Source: Rhynochetos jubatus
Taxonomy: Eukaryota > Chordata > Aves > Eurypygiformes > Rhynochetidae
Assembly: GCA_027574665.1 (NCBI GenBank)
Contig: CM050656.1
Span: forward strand, 14,955,501-15,019,500
Reading direction: 5' to 3'
DNA length: 64,000 nt
The position numbers were made by a program, and so were the translations under genes. The notes below the pieces were generated by a model. It saw nothing but the letters and a program-made list of their open reading frames with translations, had not been told where the DNA came from and did not search any database. The first letter of the stretch is position 1; each line of letters opens with the position of its first letter. Below, in pieces: positions 53,964 to 64,000 of this stretch.

Positions 53964-54043
53964 TTCTTAGATGAAATATGTCTTCTGATCTTTGCCATAA
54001 ATGCATCACATGCCTATTCATAGTCTAATATTTCATCTAAGAA
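53964..54043. repeat. 16-bp perfect inverted repeat, 48-base loop
   Basis: TTCTTAGATGAAATAT at 53,964-53,979 is exactly complementary to ATATTTCATCTAAGAA at 54,028-54,043. A direct repeat AAGAATTTTACT is also present (about 53,926 and 54,040). No transposon ends or target duplication are recognised around the pair. Confidence 0.9.
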
Positions 54044-55723
54044 TTTTACTAATTCAATCAGATGGATATTTTTCAAGGTAATGATTTTTGAAATCCCTTT
54101 TCATGTTTTTATTTTTATAGTTCACAATTACTGCAAGCAATTAATTCATGCATTGGTTTACAAAACTGTTTTTCCAGGCAGCAATTTGCTGAGCATAAAT
54201 CTAGATAGCAATGTTGTTAGTGTGAAGATGTTTGTTGTTTTGGTGGGGTGTTTCTCTCCAGATACACGTCTAAAGATTGATCTCTTGTCCATAGTAGTCA
54301 AATGAAATGTCATTTAATTATTAATGTATTTTAACTCCATTGGTCTGTCTGCTCTACTATTGTACTGAACTGTCTATGTTAGCTGGCAGGATCTTATTTA
54401 TTGCTGTCCTCGAAACTGTGAATAGGATTTTTTAAGACCTTTCAAGTACAAAAATATCAAAGTGTGAATCAACCAACTCACAAAAACATAGGAGGAAGGA
54501 GTCAAAACTCTTTTCCAAATTCCATCCCTGATATTGAATATTAATTGTTCTATCCATTCTGCTTGAACAACCAGTCAGCTGAATGCTCAGAAGTAGCTCA
54601 GATTAGAGGAGGCTGAAAGCATCCTTTCTCCCATACTCAGCCCCACATTTCTTGCCAGAGTCTCTCGAAGGAACAAAGCAGAAAAAAGAAAAATAGGTAC
54701 CTGATATAGCAACCAAAAGTTACAGTAGAACAGAGAAAATTAAAAACATAGCTTTGACAACATAGAGCAAAGTTTGTATAACCGATTGATTGCCACTAAA
54801 TATCTGTAGTTCTGCTTTCACTGGTATGGATTACATAGTAACAGAAAATTTTTGTATTTCAACTATTTCATGTTCTTGAAGGAGGTAGGAGCCCTGAAGT
54901 TGTAATGAACAAAAACCAAATCCAGTAGTTGGAGATGATGTTATGCCTTCTGCTTGAGCTACATTACTTTCTGTCCCTCACCAATACTGAGTAACTACAC
55001 GGAACAAGAACAACCTCAACCACATAACGGTCTGCTAAAAAACCAATCAAACAAGCATCAAACACACAAAAAACAACACCTCACTCCCAAAAAAATTGAG
55101 AATAATTTTGCTTAGGTTATATCCAGATGGTTTGTTCTGTTGTGCGTTTGAATAAGATTTTCTTGCAGAGCGTTCTTTATTCATAGTGAACTGCAGATGA
55201 CTTTACATTTCTAGGTCAGAAACATTATTCACCCTTCAATGTACATCTCTATTTTTTAAAATACTTGAATGAAATTCTAGGCTGTACCTATTAAAATTTA
55301 CAGAGAAGAAAACCATAAGCACTGGTACATAATCAGTAAATGTTTTCTTGCAAAGGATTATCAGAAATCATTCTTTTCTCTCTAAAGAGCAGTGCCAGTT
55401 GTTTCTGTATCTTTTGAAAGGTTAAACAAATGGTTTGGAAGTATTCTTACTTTCTGATATAACATCTGAGTAGAATATATCTAGCTTAAGCAATTTCCCA
55501 AATAAGACTTCCTTGGATTCCCAAAGTTGATTCTCAGAATATGAATCACAACATTTATCATATTTGATAAAGCTTTCTTCTAAATTGTCCAAAAAGACAA
55601 ACTTTAAACAAATTTGTTTACTTATTCTGTATTTTCATGGAGATTTCATAGACCATAAAACCAAAAATATTTGAGAAAAAAAAGAGAATTTTGTCTATCA
55701 ATATTAATATCTTTATAGGTACA

Positions 55724-56283
55724 TGTTGTCATGGTTTAACCTCAGCTAGCAGTAAAGCACCACTCAGCTATTCACTTACCCTTCCTTCCCCACTTGAGGA
55801 TGAGTTGGATGAAAAGACAGGGAAGCTCATAAAAGTTGAGATAAGAACTATTTAATAATTGAATAGAAATGAAAAGTTTAGTGATACTACTGGTATTAAC
55901 AATACTACTAATAAGTAATTAAAATTATATAAAACAGAACATATGGTACTATAGCTCACTACCCACTGACCAACACACTGCCAGGTTCTGAGTAGCAAGA
56001 GTCAGATCCCCAGAGCAAAAACACAACTGGAACAAAAGCCAGTCAGTCCACCAACCAAGGAACCTGCCTCTCACTAACAACCACATCAAGAGCTAACAAA
56101 AGAGACAACGACCCATCTAAGAAGCTAGCCAAACCCTTTATGGCATCCAGGCCACCTCCCCACCCAAATACAGCTCATGTGCCCTGAGCCTGATGTACCA
56201 AGAAATGAAACGCTCTCTCAGCCACTCTGAGCCAATGTCAGCACTGTGAACAGAAGCTTATTCCTGCCTGAAACCAGCACACA
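55724..56283 (+). mobile_element. Solo LTR, second copy of the same avian LTR family
   Basis: Starts TGTTGTCATGGTTTAACC and ends AAACCAGCACA (TG...CA), about 560 bases. The flanks GGTACA (55,718-55,723) and GGTATA (56,284-56,289) fit a 6-bp target duplication with one mismatch. The 5' third follows the same order as the 18,594-19,165 copy: TTTAACCYCAGC head, CACCAC(T/A)CAG, C-rich block, GGATGAAA, AGCTCAT, GTTGAGAYAAGAAC, then an A/T-rich middle. The central and 3' parts differ strongly, so this is a different subfamily or an older copy. No gag, pol or env remnant was seen beside it. Confidence 0.75.
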
Positions 56284-59200
56284 GGTATACTTTCAGAATA
56301 AAAAATATACAAAAGAAACAAGGCCAATATCTTTATTATTAATGCTACTTTTATTTCTGAAAAGCAGACAGGCTAACTGACTTAGTTTCTCCTTTGGATA
56401 GTTTACTGATCTAATATATTTAAGTGTTAAACACTCTCACACTACCGCTGATAAAGCTTAGAAACTTTTTGTTTCTTTTAATCAATTTCATTAGTTGGAA
56501 CAGTATGTGCCTGACACATTAGTTTCAGAGGATGAGTGCATAGAATTTTGTTTAAGTGTGTAAATTATTAATTGGTTCATTATTATACTAGCTCAGTCTT
56601 CTATTTAAGGATTAAACATAAGGACTGTTTAAGGTTAAATATTCTACTTAATATTTAGGAGACCTTACTTTTCTATGTGACATTCTTTGTACTTGATATT
56701 TTTGTGTGTGTTTGTGGAGTCAATAGTAAATGAGAAGCATTGCTATATTTCAGAAGCAAAATAATACATTTCCTTTTGGGAAGGGTTGTTCCAAAAGAGT
56801 TTACAGAAAAAAAAAAAAGTGCATGATACATCAAAATTTCAGGGCTATAATAGCTATAGTAACTGCAAAGAATGAAGTACTTCTGTTCCTTTCAAAATGT
56901 TCACTTCAGTATTTCTTACTTTTCCTAAACAGACACTATATTTTATTTTATTTCAACCCAGTTAAAATAGCAATATCAAAATTTTATCATGGTATATGAG
57001 ACTGTGTGGATGACACTCATTCAATTAATGGAAGATCATGAGAAAACATAAATTTATAAATTTATATTAAACTATAAAATACATCTTTGGTTTATTAATC
57101 TGACATTATTTGCTTCACTGTTTTTAAAAGCCTATTTTGGTTCTCAGTCAAGACAAAAAATAATTAGTTTGGTTGGCAGAAGAGAGGTTATTCTATCACA
57201 AACCTTAAAAAGACATCTGATGGAACACTGCTATTTTATGGATAACCAAAGACAAGGTTTAAACACCCACAGTAGTTCAGTGATGAACTGTGACTAGATA
57301 ATGTGAAAAGTTTCAAAGGAAAGTTTAAAAGTATGTGAAGCAAATTGACATATTAGAGGGTATGCTGGAAAGTTATGAGAAGCTGGATTCAGCAGATCCA
57401 GCTCAATGGTATCTGCTTTTCTGTGAGGAGCACCCTGCAAATGGAAAAGAAAATGCTGCCATAGCTTGGATTGTCTGACAACTCCACCTTAGCAGTGAAG
57501 ATATAAACTCCTGTTTCATACTCCCTGACCCATGAAACCTAATTATCTCCTTTTCTTTTTTAAATTGATATCAAATCAAGCACCTTCACATTCTCTGTTA
57601 TTACTTCTGAATCCTTGCTTCATTCTTGTTCTTGGATAGGAAAAGTTGACTTTACAGTTATGAATTTGGAATAACCCCAGTGAAGGTCAGAAATACCTGG
57701 AATAACATCCTTTCTAATGTAATTTAATTGGTGTTGGTTCTTCAGAGGTTTCTACCAGTATAGAGCTGGCCCTACTGGGTCAAGGTCTTGATCTGAATCA
57801 TTGGCAAAACACTCACTGACTTGCCCAGAACAGTGATTTTGCAATGTAGTCTGTGGGATGCTACAGTCTTTGAACACATCAAAAGTATAAAATACTTTTT
57901 CTAAAAACAATTTCAAGCATTTTCTGAAATTGTGTTCTTAATTTTTTTAATCATTCTTTCAATAAGCTTTTTCGACTTTAATCATGATAATTATTTGTGA
58001 GACAGTAGATCATTGGTGTCCAAGAATTCATTTTATTAGATACTGTGCAGATGGGAAAAAGGTGTGTCTTTAACCCAAAATAATGTTGTTCTTTTCCACT
58101 GTCTCTGGCAAAATATTTTAGACTATTCAGTTATCTGCCACCTGTACAGTTTAATACTGCTTCCAATTACAGCAAAGTAAACGTATGCTGTAAAAATCTC
58201 TGCTGCTTTATATTCTGTGCCTCACCTAACAATCCTCTGCCCTGTTTGCCTTTTATACTGCTGTTATGGTCTGGACTGATGGTTTCAACGATTTTTCTCT
58301 TCCTGATCATTGTGCTGGATGATTGTTCTATTAAATTCTGTGTCCCTAGATTGGTTCCTTATTTCACACCTAATTATTTTATATTTATCTCATGCTTATA
58401 CAAACTTATCTGAACCTCTCTGCATTAAAAAAAATAGTGGGGTTCACAGAGGAGGAAGCTGAGAAGCCTTTTTGGTTAGTCATTTATGAGTTACAACAGG
58501 GTCCTTTAGCACTTTTAGAGAATGTTTTGATACCAAAGAAATCATTCCATCAGGCGGTTGGAACCTTGCTGGATCCACACACACTCCCAGTCCTCTGTCT
58601 CCTCACCTTTAGAATAACACTGGCTTTTGCATGAAGAAAATACACATTGTGGAGCTGTTGTTTTTTCAGCACCATACTGGCAAAGGCGGTTCTACACAAT
58701 TTTTAAATTTTTCTTATTTAGCACAGAAGTGTGAAATAAAACTCTTTCAGATAGCTCTAATATAAAAGAAAAGTGCTTTTACAAAAGTATAGTTTTGAAG
58801 TTCTGACTGTGACTGTTTTCATGACCTTTTTGAATATATGAAAGATGTTTAATATGAGGTTATTTCTAAAGTTCTTACAGACCATATAATTTGCTGGACT
58901 CCATGGACTTTATTTTTTGTTAGCTGAATTGTTCCATCCATTTTTATTTCTTGAGAATATTTATAATATTAAATTCTAAAATCTGTAAAGTATGAATGTT
59001 ACCAAGTCCCAGAACAGTGCACATTCTTCACATTGGATACAGTTACTTGTCCTACTGAACCTGTAAAACCCCATAGCACCAGAAAAGGTATTCTGCCAGC
59101 CAAGAAGGGAAACTCTCAACCCTCCTCCCCAAAGCATTACCGATAAAAAGAGTATTTTTGGCTTAAGTTCTGTTCAATAAAACTGTTAAATTCTTTGTGC

Positions 59201-60799
59201 TACATTTCCTTTCAGTAGAAAAACTTACTCCCTCTCTGTCAACTTACAAAATACATCATCCTTGAATTGCCTTTTGAAGAAAGTTTACTGCACCAATACA
59301 TATATATCAATAATTAATGGAATAATAAAGTAAATCTAGATTTGACTATGTGCCCACTGAAAGCATAAGAAAGAAAATTAACAGGACCTGTTTTCATTTT
59401 AGTAATATAATGGAATCAATTTTAAAAATAGAAATCCAACATTTAATTTTTTTTCTTTTAAATGGAGGTTAGGTATTTTAATCACCATTGTAAGGTACCG
59501 AAAAACACACTCCATAAAAATGTCCTTTGTGCGCTAATATAAATTTTGTTCAAACTAAGGATTTGTACACTGTGAATCACTGGTTTGGATTAACCTTAGA
59601 AGTAATCATCAAAATTCTTTATTCAGCAGTGAGTTAGTCTTTACTTATTTCATTTATAAATCAAGTTTTCTGTTGAACAGAGCTGCAACAGTTCTTTTCC
59701 CGTGAGGCAACAAGGGAAAAACTTGCAACTAAAATCCCAAGAGACATCAGAGACACTTAGAATTAGGAGGGAATTAAAGGGGGTAATAAACTGCAGCAAA
59801 GATGGGTTGTTTTTTTCTGTTTTGTCTTGGTCTGTTTTGTTTTCCAACAATATGCAGCTTTGAAGCCCTGCTGTTGCCAAGGTCCTTGCTTACTACTTGG
59901 CTCTGGAGATTTATTGCTGTTGAAACACCAGCACAGAAGATGGAAATGGTTCTTCTAATGACTTCATAGTAAAATTACACTTGGACTTAAGTGCCTTACT
60001 GGATAGGAGCTTCCTGTGGCAAAAACTGAGAAATCCTACTTGAGAACTGGTGAAATAATTTGTACCAGTAAAATGTATATTACTCATCAGGATGAGTTCA
60101 GTTCACAGCAATGCTAAACCTTTTCCCGCTCATATTCCTTGCTGATATATAACTCGCTTAATTTTGTTTAATCACTTGCTGAGGAAAAAATACAGCAGGT
60201 ATACTTGCAGTCCTGTTTAGAACATCTAGCATCTCTTAACATTTTGCATCCCAGCAAAATTGCAATTATAATGCTGTTAAGTATATCTAACATGCCCTGA
60301 TACTCCATTTAGAAAAATGAACATGGCATTGAAGGCTGTTTTCCAAAAACATTTATGTTCCCTCAGTATGCATAGGAAAATACTTAAGCAATACAGTTTG
60401 GTTTTGAAATCAAACTTCCAAGTGTTGTAAAAAACTTTATTACAGAAATAGAACATACATTTAACAGAATAGAGATGCAGTTAGAATTTGCTAAACACTT
60501 TTCCCCTTACAATGTTGACAGAAATAATTTGGAAAAATAAAGAATAGCATGTAAATGTTAATCATAAATTTAAACTCTCCTCTTTATACCAATAAACTCT
60601 ATCACTCTAAATGCAGATATTTTTGGAAGGTCAGTAACTTATGTGAACAAAAGTGTGTTGACATGAATATTTATCAAAAACAAGAATCATGATCATGATT
60701 AGATCTGAAGAGGTATTTGAATATACATTTTCTGCAGTATTTCTCCTATTTCTGCATGGCTGGCTGAGAGACAAGAAGATTTAGTAGTGTAACTGATGA
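56284..60799. other. AT-rich non-coding stretch
   Basis: No gene is supported. It includes A12 near 56,808-56,819. At about 57,650-57,850 the words ATTGGCAAAACACTCACTGACTTG and GGAATAACCCCAGTGAAGGTC recall a very old interspersed amniote repeat, but too weakly to call. A G/T-rich tract lies near 59,800-59,845. Confidence 0.5.
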
Positions 60800-61000
60800 T
60801 GTCATAAAAGAGCAGGGTTTAATTCCAATCTCAGGTTTAGTCCTCTTCCAGGACTTTTGTCAAAATCCTAACTAAGCACCTGAAACCTTCTAGAGTTGAG
60901 TCATTTGCCTGTGACTTAGTTCCTGTTTGCAAAACAAATTTAGTTGCATTTCCTTACTCTACAGGATTGTCGTGACAATATGTACATTAAAGATTGAGGA
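60800..61000 (+). repeat. MIR-type amniote SINE
   Basis: A degenerate B-box region AGCAGGGTTTAATTCCAATC at 60,811-60,830 is followed by the conserved core and 3' part: TGCCTGTGACTTAGTTCCTG, TGTTTGCAAAACAAAT, CCTTACTCTACAGGATTGTC, GTGACAATATGTACATTAAAGATTG. In the amniote MIR consensus these correspond to TGCCTCAGTTTCCCCATCTG, TAAAATGGGGATAAT, CCTACCTCACAGGGGTGTTG and TGAGGATAAATACATTAAAGATTG. The order is intact over about 200 bases with an extra stretch in the middle. This is the best preserved SINE in the window. Confidence 0.75.
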
Positions 61001-63230
61001 CAATGGGGACTGTCTGAGCACAGTCAACACCCAGGGGGTTGGCCACGCATCCAGCCGCATACTGATTAGGCTGTAAGCTCTGCAGCTCAAAGCCTGCTAG
61101 ATTTGCCCTTCAGTCTGAAAAACTCCACCAAACTCCAGCTTAGGGAGGTACCACACCTGCTTGCTTTCCATTTCCTCAGCACATTTGGTGCTATCTGAGT
61201 TTACATATTGAGCATTTCTGCTGAGGATTCTTTCACATGTCTTGACAATTACAAGCCAAGAATAATGCAGACTCTCCTTCCTGACATTTGGCCCTCGGTG
61301 TCACTCTTCCCTCACTACAGCTAAGGAGAAAAACTTAGAAACCACCACAACTACCCTCTAGGCCAGTTCTTTGACAGATTTTGATATATTAATAAGCAGC
61401 ACAACTGTAGATGACTTTGGTATAGTCTACAAGAAGTGAATGGAATAAAGAAGAAATGTGTGTCACATTACCCAGGTTTGTTGAAGGGAGCTTAACATCA
61501 GCCCTAAACAACAGCATATACCTCACTTTCAACTATATTAGATATAGGACAGAAAATACAACTCAACAGCCAGATGAGCACCCCATGTCTCCATTGTCCC
61601 TGCAGTGCTGGTAGTCTGCTTTGGAAGAGCACCTGAAAACATGACCTAGCTTTCACAGGTATAGAGAGGCTTCTGTAAAGCAAGCAGCATCCTCCATCGT
61701 ATATAAATACCCTTTTTTTCCCCTCTTAGTGTATTTCTCTTTAGTGTCTACTAAGATTGCTATTGGCACTGTATCTTATTAGCCCCACGTTGCCCAAAGC
61801 CCTTTTGGTGCTAAAAATCTGCTACTGTGGTAATTATTCTGGAGCTGCAGACTGAATGAACAAGGGAATAGGATAAGATTTACTCCAATAGACTGAGAAT
61901 TTTAAAGAAACTTTGTTTCACTGAATATATGGATTTAAAATGACTTTATTAGAACTTTCATTTAAGTGTTTCCTAAAATCTTATTGTCATATTATTAACA
62001 ACATACAAAATTTGGAAATTGAAAATGCAGAGATAAACAAATTATTTGTTGCAAAAAGGGCCTTGCAGGTCTCTGGGGAAATGAAATATTGTAATGTCTG
62101 TTTATACCAGCAAAAATAAATTGTATTTGGTAAACATAATGTTAGTCATTTGCAAACATGAAAAAATATGGATTATTTTTTTGTTTATTTCAAAGACTTT
62201 GTATTGCACATTGAATTTATTTTGGTTTAACTGAATTGTAACATAGTAAGACTTTGCTGTAGACAGAAATTCCTTTCTATGTATGCATCAGGTTTTCCTC
62301 CCTCCCTCCCAAATTATACATGACAGAAGGAAATCTGTAAATAACTCAGTTTGAAGAGCTACTAAGCTGTAAACTTTTTTATAAAACACCATAACAAGTA
62401 GGTCACATCTTAAAAATATTAATCAGAAAAACATTGAAAGAACTTTCTTTTACTTTTCTATTTATTATGAAGCAAATTATCAAACTCATATTTTAAATAA
62501 ATATTTTATAAAAAGCAAAAATTGACAGCAATTCAGATTGATTTAGATCTTTGCTTCTAAATTTGGAAAAGTGCATTTTCCCACACTCCTTTCTTAAAAA
62601 AAAAAAAAAAAATAATGTCCAATTCTATCCACCTGATTAATACAGTGCAGTTGCTGTAACATAGTGCAGCCAGGGGAGAGATGGATTAATATGTCAGCTA
62701 AAATTGACAGTAGAATGACTAGTAACCTGCTTGATATAATTCCATGGGGTTTCAGGCCTTCTAGGTGAAAGCTTATAGCCAGAAAACTTGCTTTTAAGTA
62801 AAGATATGCAATTGGTAAAGTAGCTCTTATTCTGACACAGAATACTAATATTAGGAATTTCATTAAAAAAAAAAAAAAAGTTAAATAAATTCTTCTTTTA
62901 AACAGCTATTAGAGGTTTTTTTTTTTGCTATCTTATTCTAGGGACAGACGTGTCCTAGGTGTTTGCCTAGAAAAAGAGAGAATATTTAGAATAAAAAGAA
63001 TAGCAATATAAAATATATTGATCACAATCTTAATTAATCCCAGCTGATAGATAGAGAAAATAAGGAAATAAAACTGGAAACAGATACAAAATGCCTATAG
63101 AAGTAGGTGTTTGGTAGCATTTACTAAGCATCCAAGTAAGTGACACAGGAAATGCAGGTGCTATCTATTGTAGTTGTGTGTCAAGTGAGGTTTATAAAAT
63201 ATCTATTTTTCTTCCCTAATATAGATGAAT
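61001..63230. other. AT-rich non-coding stretch
   Basis: No gene is supported. 61,020-61,200 is slightly GC-richer without a recognised element. Homopolymers: A17 at 62,596-62,612, A15 at 62,865-62,879 and T11 at 62,916-62,926. A short CTCC repeat lies at 62,297-62,310. Confidence 0.55.
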
Positions 63231-63344
63231 TCTGGTCCCTAGTGTCCTGTTCAGCCAGGTGTTAAATGTCTGGGGATGTGGCTGGGGTCCAGTCCCTCAG
63301 GAGGGGGAGTTGGGTGAGTACGTACCACATGAGAATCAATTCCC

Positions 63345-64000
63345 TATTTTGTGTCATCAGCAAACTTGCTGAGGGGACACTCTGTCCCGTCATCCAGGTT
63401 GTCGATGAACATGTTGAACAAGACTGAGCCCAGTACCAACCTCTGGTGAACACCACTAATCACAGACCTCCAACTAGACTCTCTGTGCCTGATCAGAACC
63501 CTCTGAGCTCTGCCATTCAGCCAGTTCTCAATTTACCTCACCATGCATTCATCTAACCCACACTTCCTAAGCTTACCTACGAGGATGTTATGGGAGACAG
63601 TGTCAAAAGTCTTGCTGAAGTTGAAGTAGACAACATCCACTGCTCTCCCCTCATCCACCCAGCAAGCCATGCTGTCATAGGTGGCTATCAGATTGGTCAG
63701 GCATGATTTCCCCTTGGTAAATCCATGTTGTCTGCTCCCAATAACCTACTCTTCCTTTACATGCTTAGAGATGACATCCATGATGAGTTCTGCCACCACC
63801 TTTCCAGGGATGGAAGTGAGGCTGACTGGCATGTAGTTTCCCTGGTCTTCTTTCTTACCCTTTTGAAGATTAATGTGACATTAGCTTTCCTCCAGTCCTC
63901 AGGCACCTCTGTTGTTTTCTATGGCCTTTCAAAGATGATGGAGAATGGTTTCACAATAACATCTGCCAACTCCTTCAGCATTTTGTGGGTGCATCCTGTC
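63345..64000 (-). mobile_element. CR1 LINE reverse-transcriptase relic (partial, runs off the edge)
   Basis: The minus strand encodes consecutive CR1 ORF2 blocks in one frame from about 63,857 down to 63,345. GNYMPVSLTSIPGKVVAEL is followed by HGFTKGKSCLTNLIA, then VDVVYFNFSKTFDTVSHNIL (palm motif A, with Asn where the first catalytic Asp is usual). [34 protein letters not shown] and SKFADDTK follow (FADD at 63,353-63,364, both Asp intact). EDWRKANVTLIFK lies upstream in another frame, implying a one-base deletion near 63,858-63,865. In-frame stops occur at about 63,746-63,748, at 63,533-63,535 and directly after FADDTK. The 5' part continues beyond the window. CR1 similarity stops at about 63,345, well before the element's 3' end, so this copy is also missing its 3' portion. 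It is not functional. The ATG-started frame at 63,262-63,456 is an out-of-frame shadow. Confidence 0.92.

Larger units (their letters stand above)
48859..55723. other. AT-rich non-coding stretch
   Basis: No gene is supported. A 124-codon minus-strand open frame at 49,021-49,395 has several Cys residues but no recognised family. The stretch also holds a possible tRNA-derived SINE relic (49,930-50,035), a GC-richer CpG-bearing island (50,470-50,840), a 16-bp inverted repeat (53,964-54,043) and an A/C-rich tract at about 55,035-55,100. Confidence 0.55.

Noticed and set aside
18594..56283. The two LTRs as the ends of one provirus
   Set aside because: They are 36.5 kb apart, strongly diverged in their central and 3' parts, have different flanking duplications, and no retroviral internal genes lie between them.
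62594..62879. Minus-strand 89-codon frame between two poly-A runs
   Set aside because: The frame ends in a run of Phe encoded by the homopolymer and lacks any known domain. It is an artefact of low-complexity ends.

Overview
This window looks like non-coding DNA from a bird nuclear genome, either a gene desert or the interior of a very long intron. It is AT-rich throughout and has no operons or long open frames. The bird assignment rests on the repeats. A CR1 LINE 3' end with the ATTCTATG-type tail lies at 48,781-48,858. Another CR1 reverse transcriptase relic runs off the right edge on the minus strand (63,345-64,000). Two solo LTRs belong to a family I recognise from bird genomes (18,594-19,165 and 55,724-56,283). 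Very old amniote retroposons (L3/CR1-like and MIR-like) are also present. I cannot name the species or the locus.

Layout: 1-12,540 is unique AT-rich DNA with a pure ATTCT microsatellite at 964-1,030. 12,540-12,925 holds an ancient composite repeat with three tRNA-like heads (two direct, one inverted), and a weaker relative may lie at 22,480-22,980. 18,594-19,165 is a solo LTR. 29,600-30,545 is a long, badly decayed CR1/L3-type LINE fossil on the plus strand, recognisable by reverse-transcriptase and C-terminal ORF2 motifs spread over different frames. MIR-like SINE pieces lie at 30,925-30,995, 43,420-43,475 and, best preserved, 60,800-61,000. 37,730-39,000 shows a switch from purine-rich to pyrimidine-rich on the plus strand. 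Small GC-richer islands at 40,860-41,085, 42,590-42,850 and 50,470-50,840 are the only places that hint at unrepresented exons or regulatory elements. The second solo LTR lies at 55,724-56,283 and the minus-strand CR1 relic closes the window.

I call no host protein-coding gene, tRNA, rRNA or CRISPR. The longest open frames are 124-136 codons, show no domain I recognise, and are no longer than chance open frames can be in this much sequence. I see no sign of a new biological system. The most interesting items are the composite tRNA-like palindromic repeat, the LINE fossils, and the inverted repeats and compositional asymmetries listed as findings. All family assignments come from reading the sequence against remembered consensus features; no alignment or database search was run.
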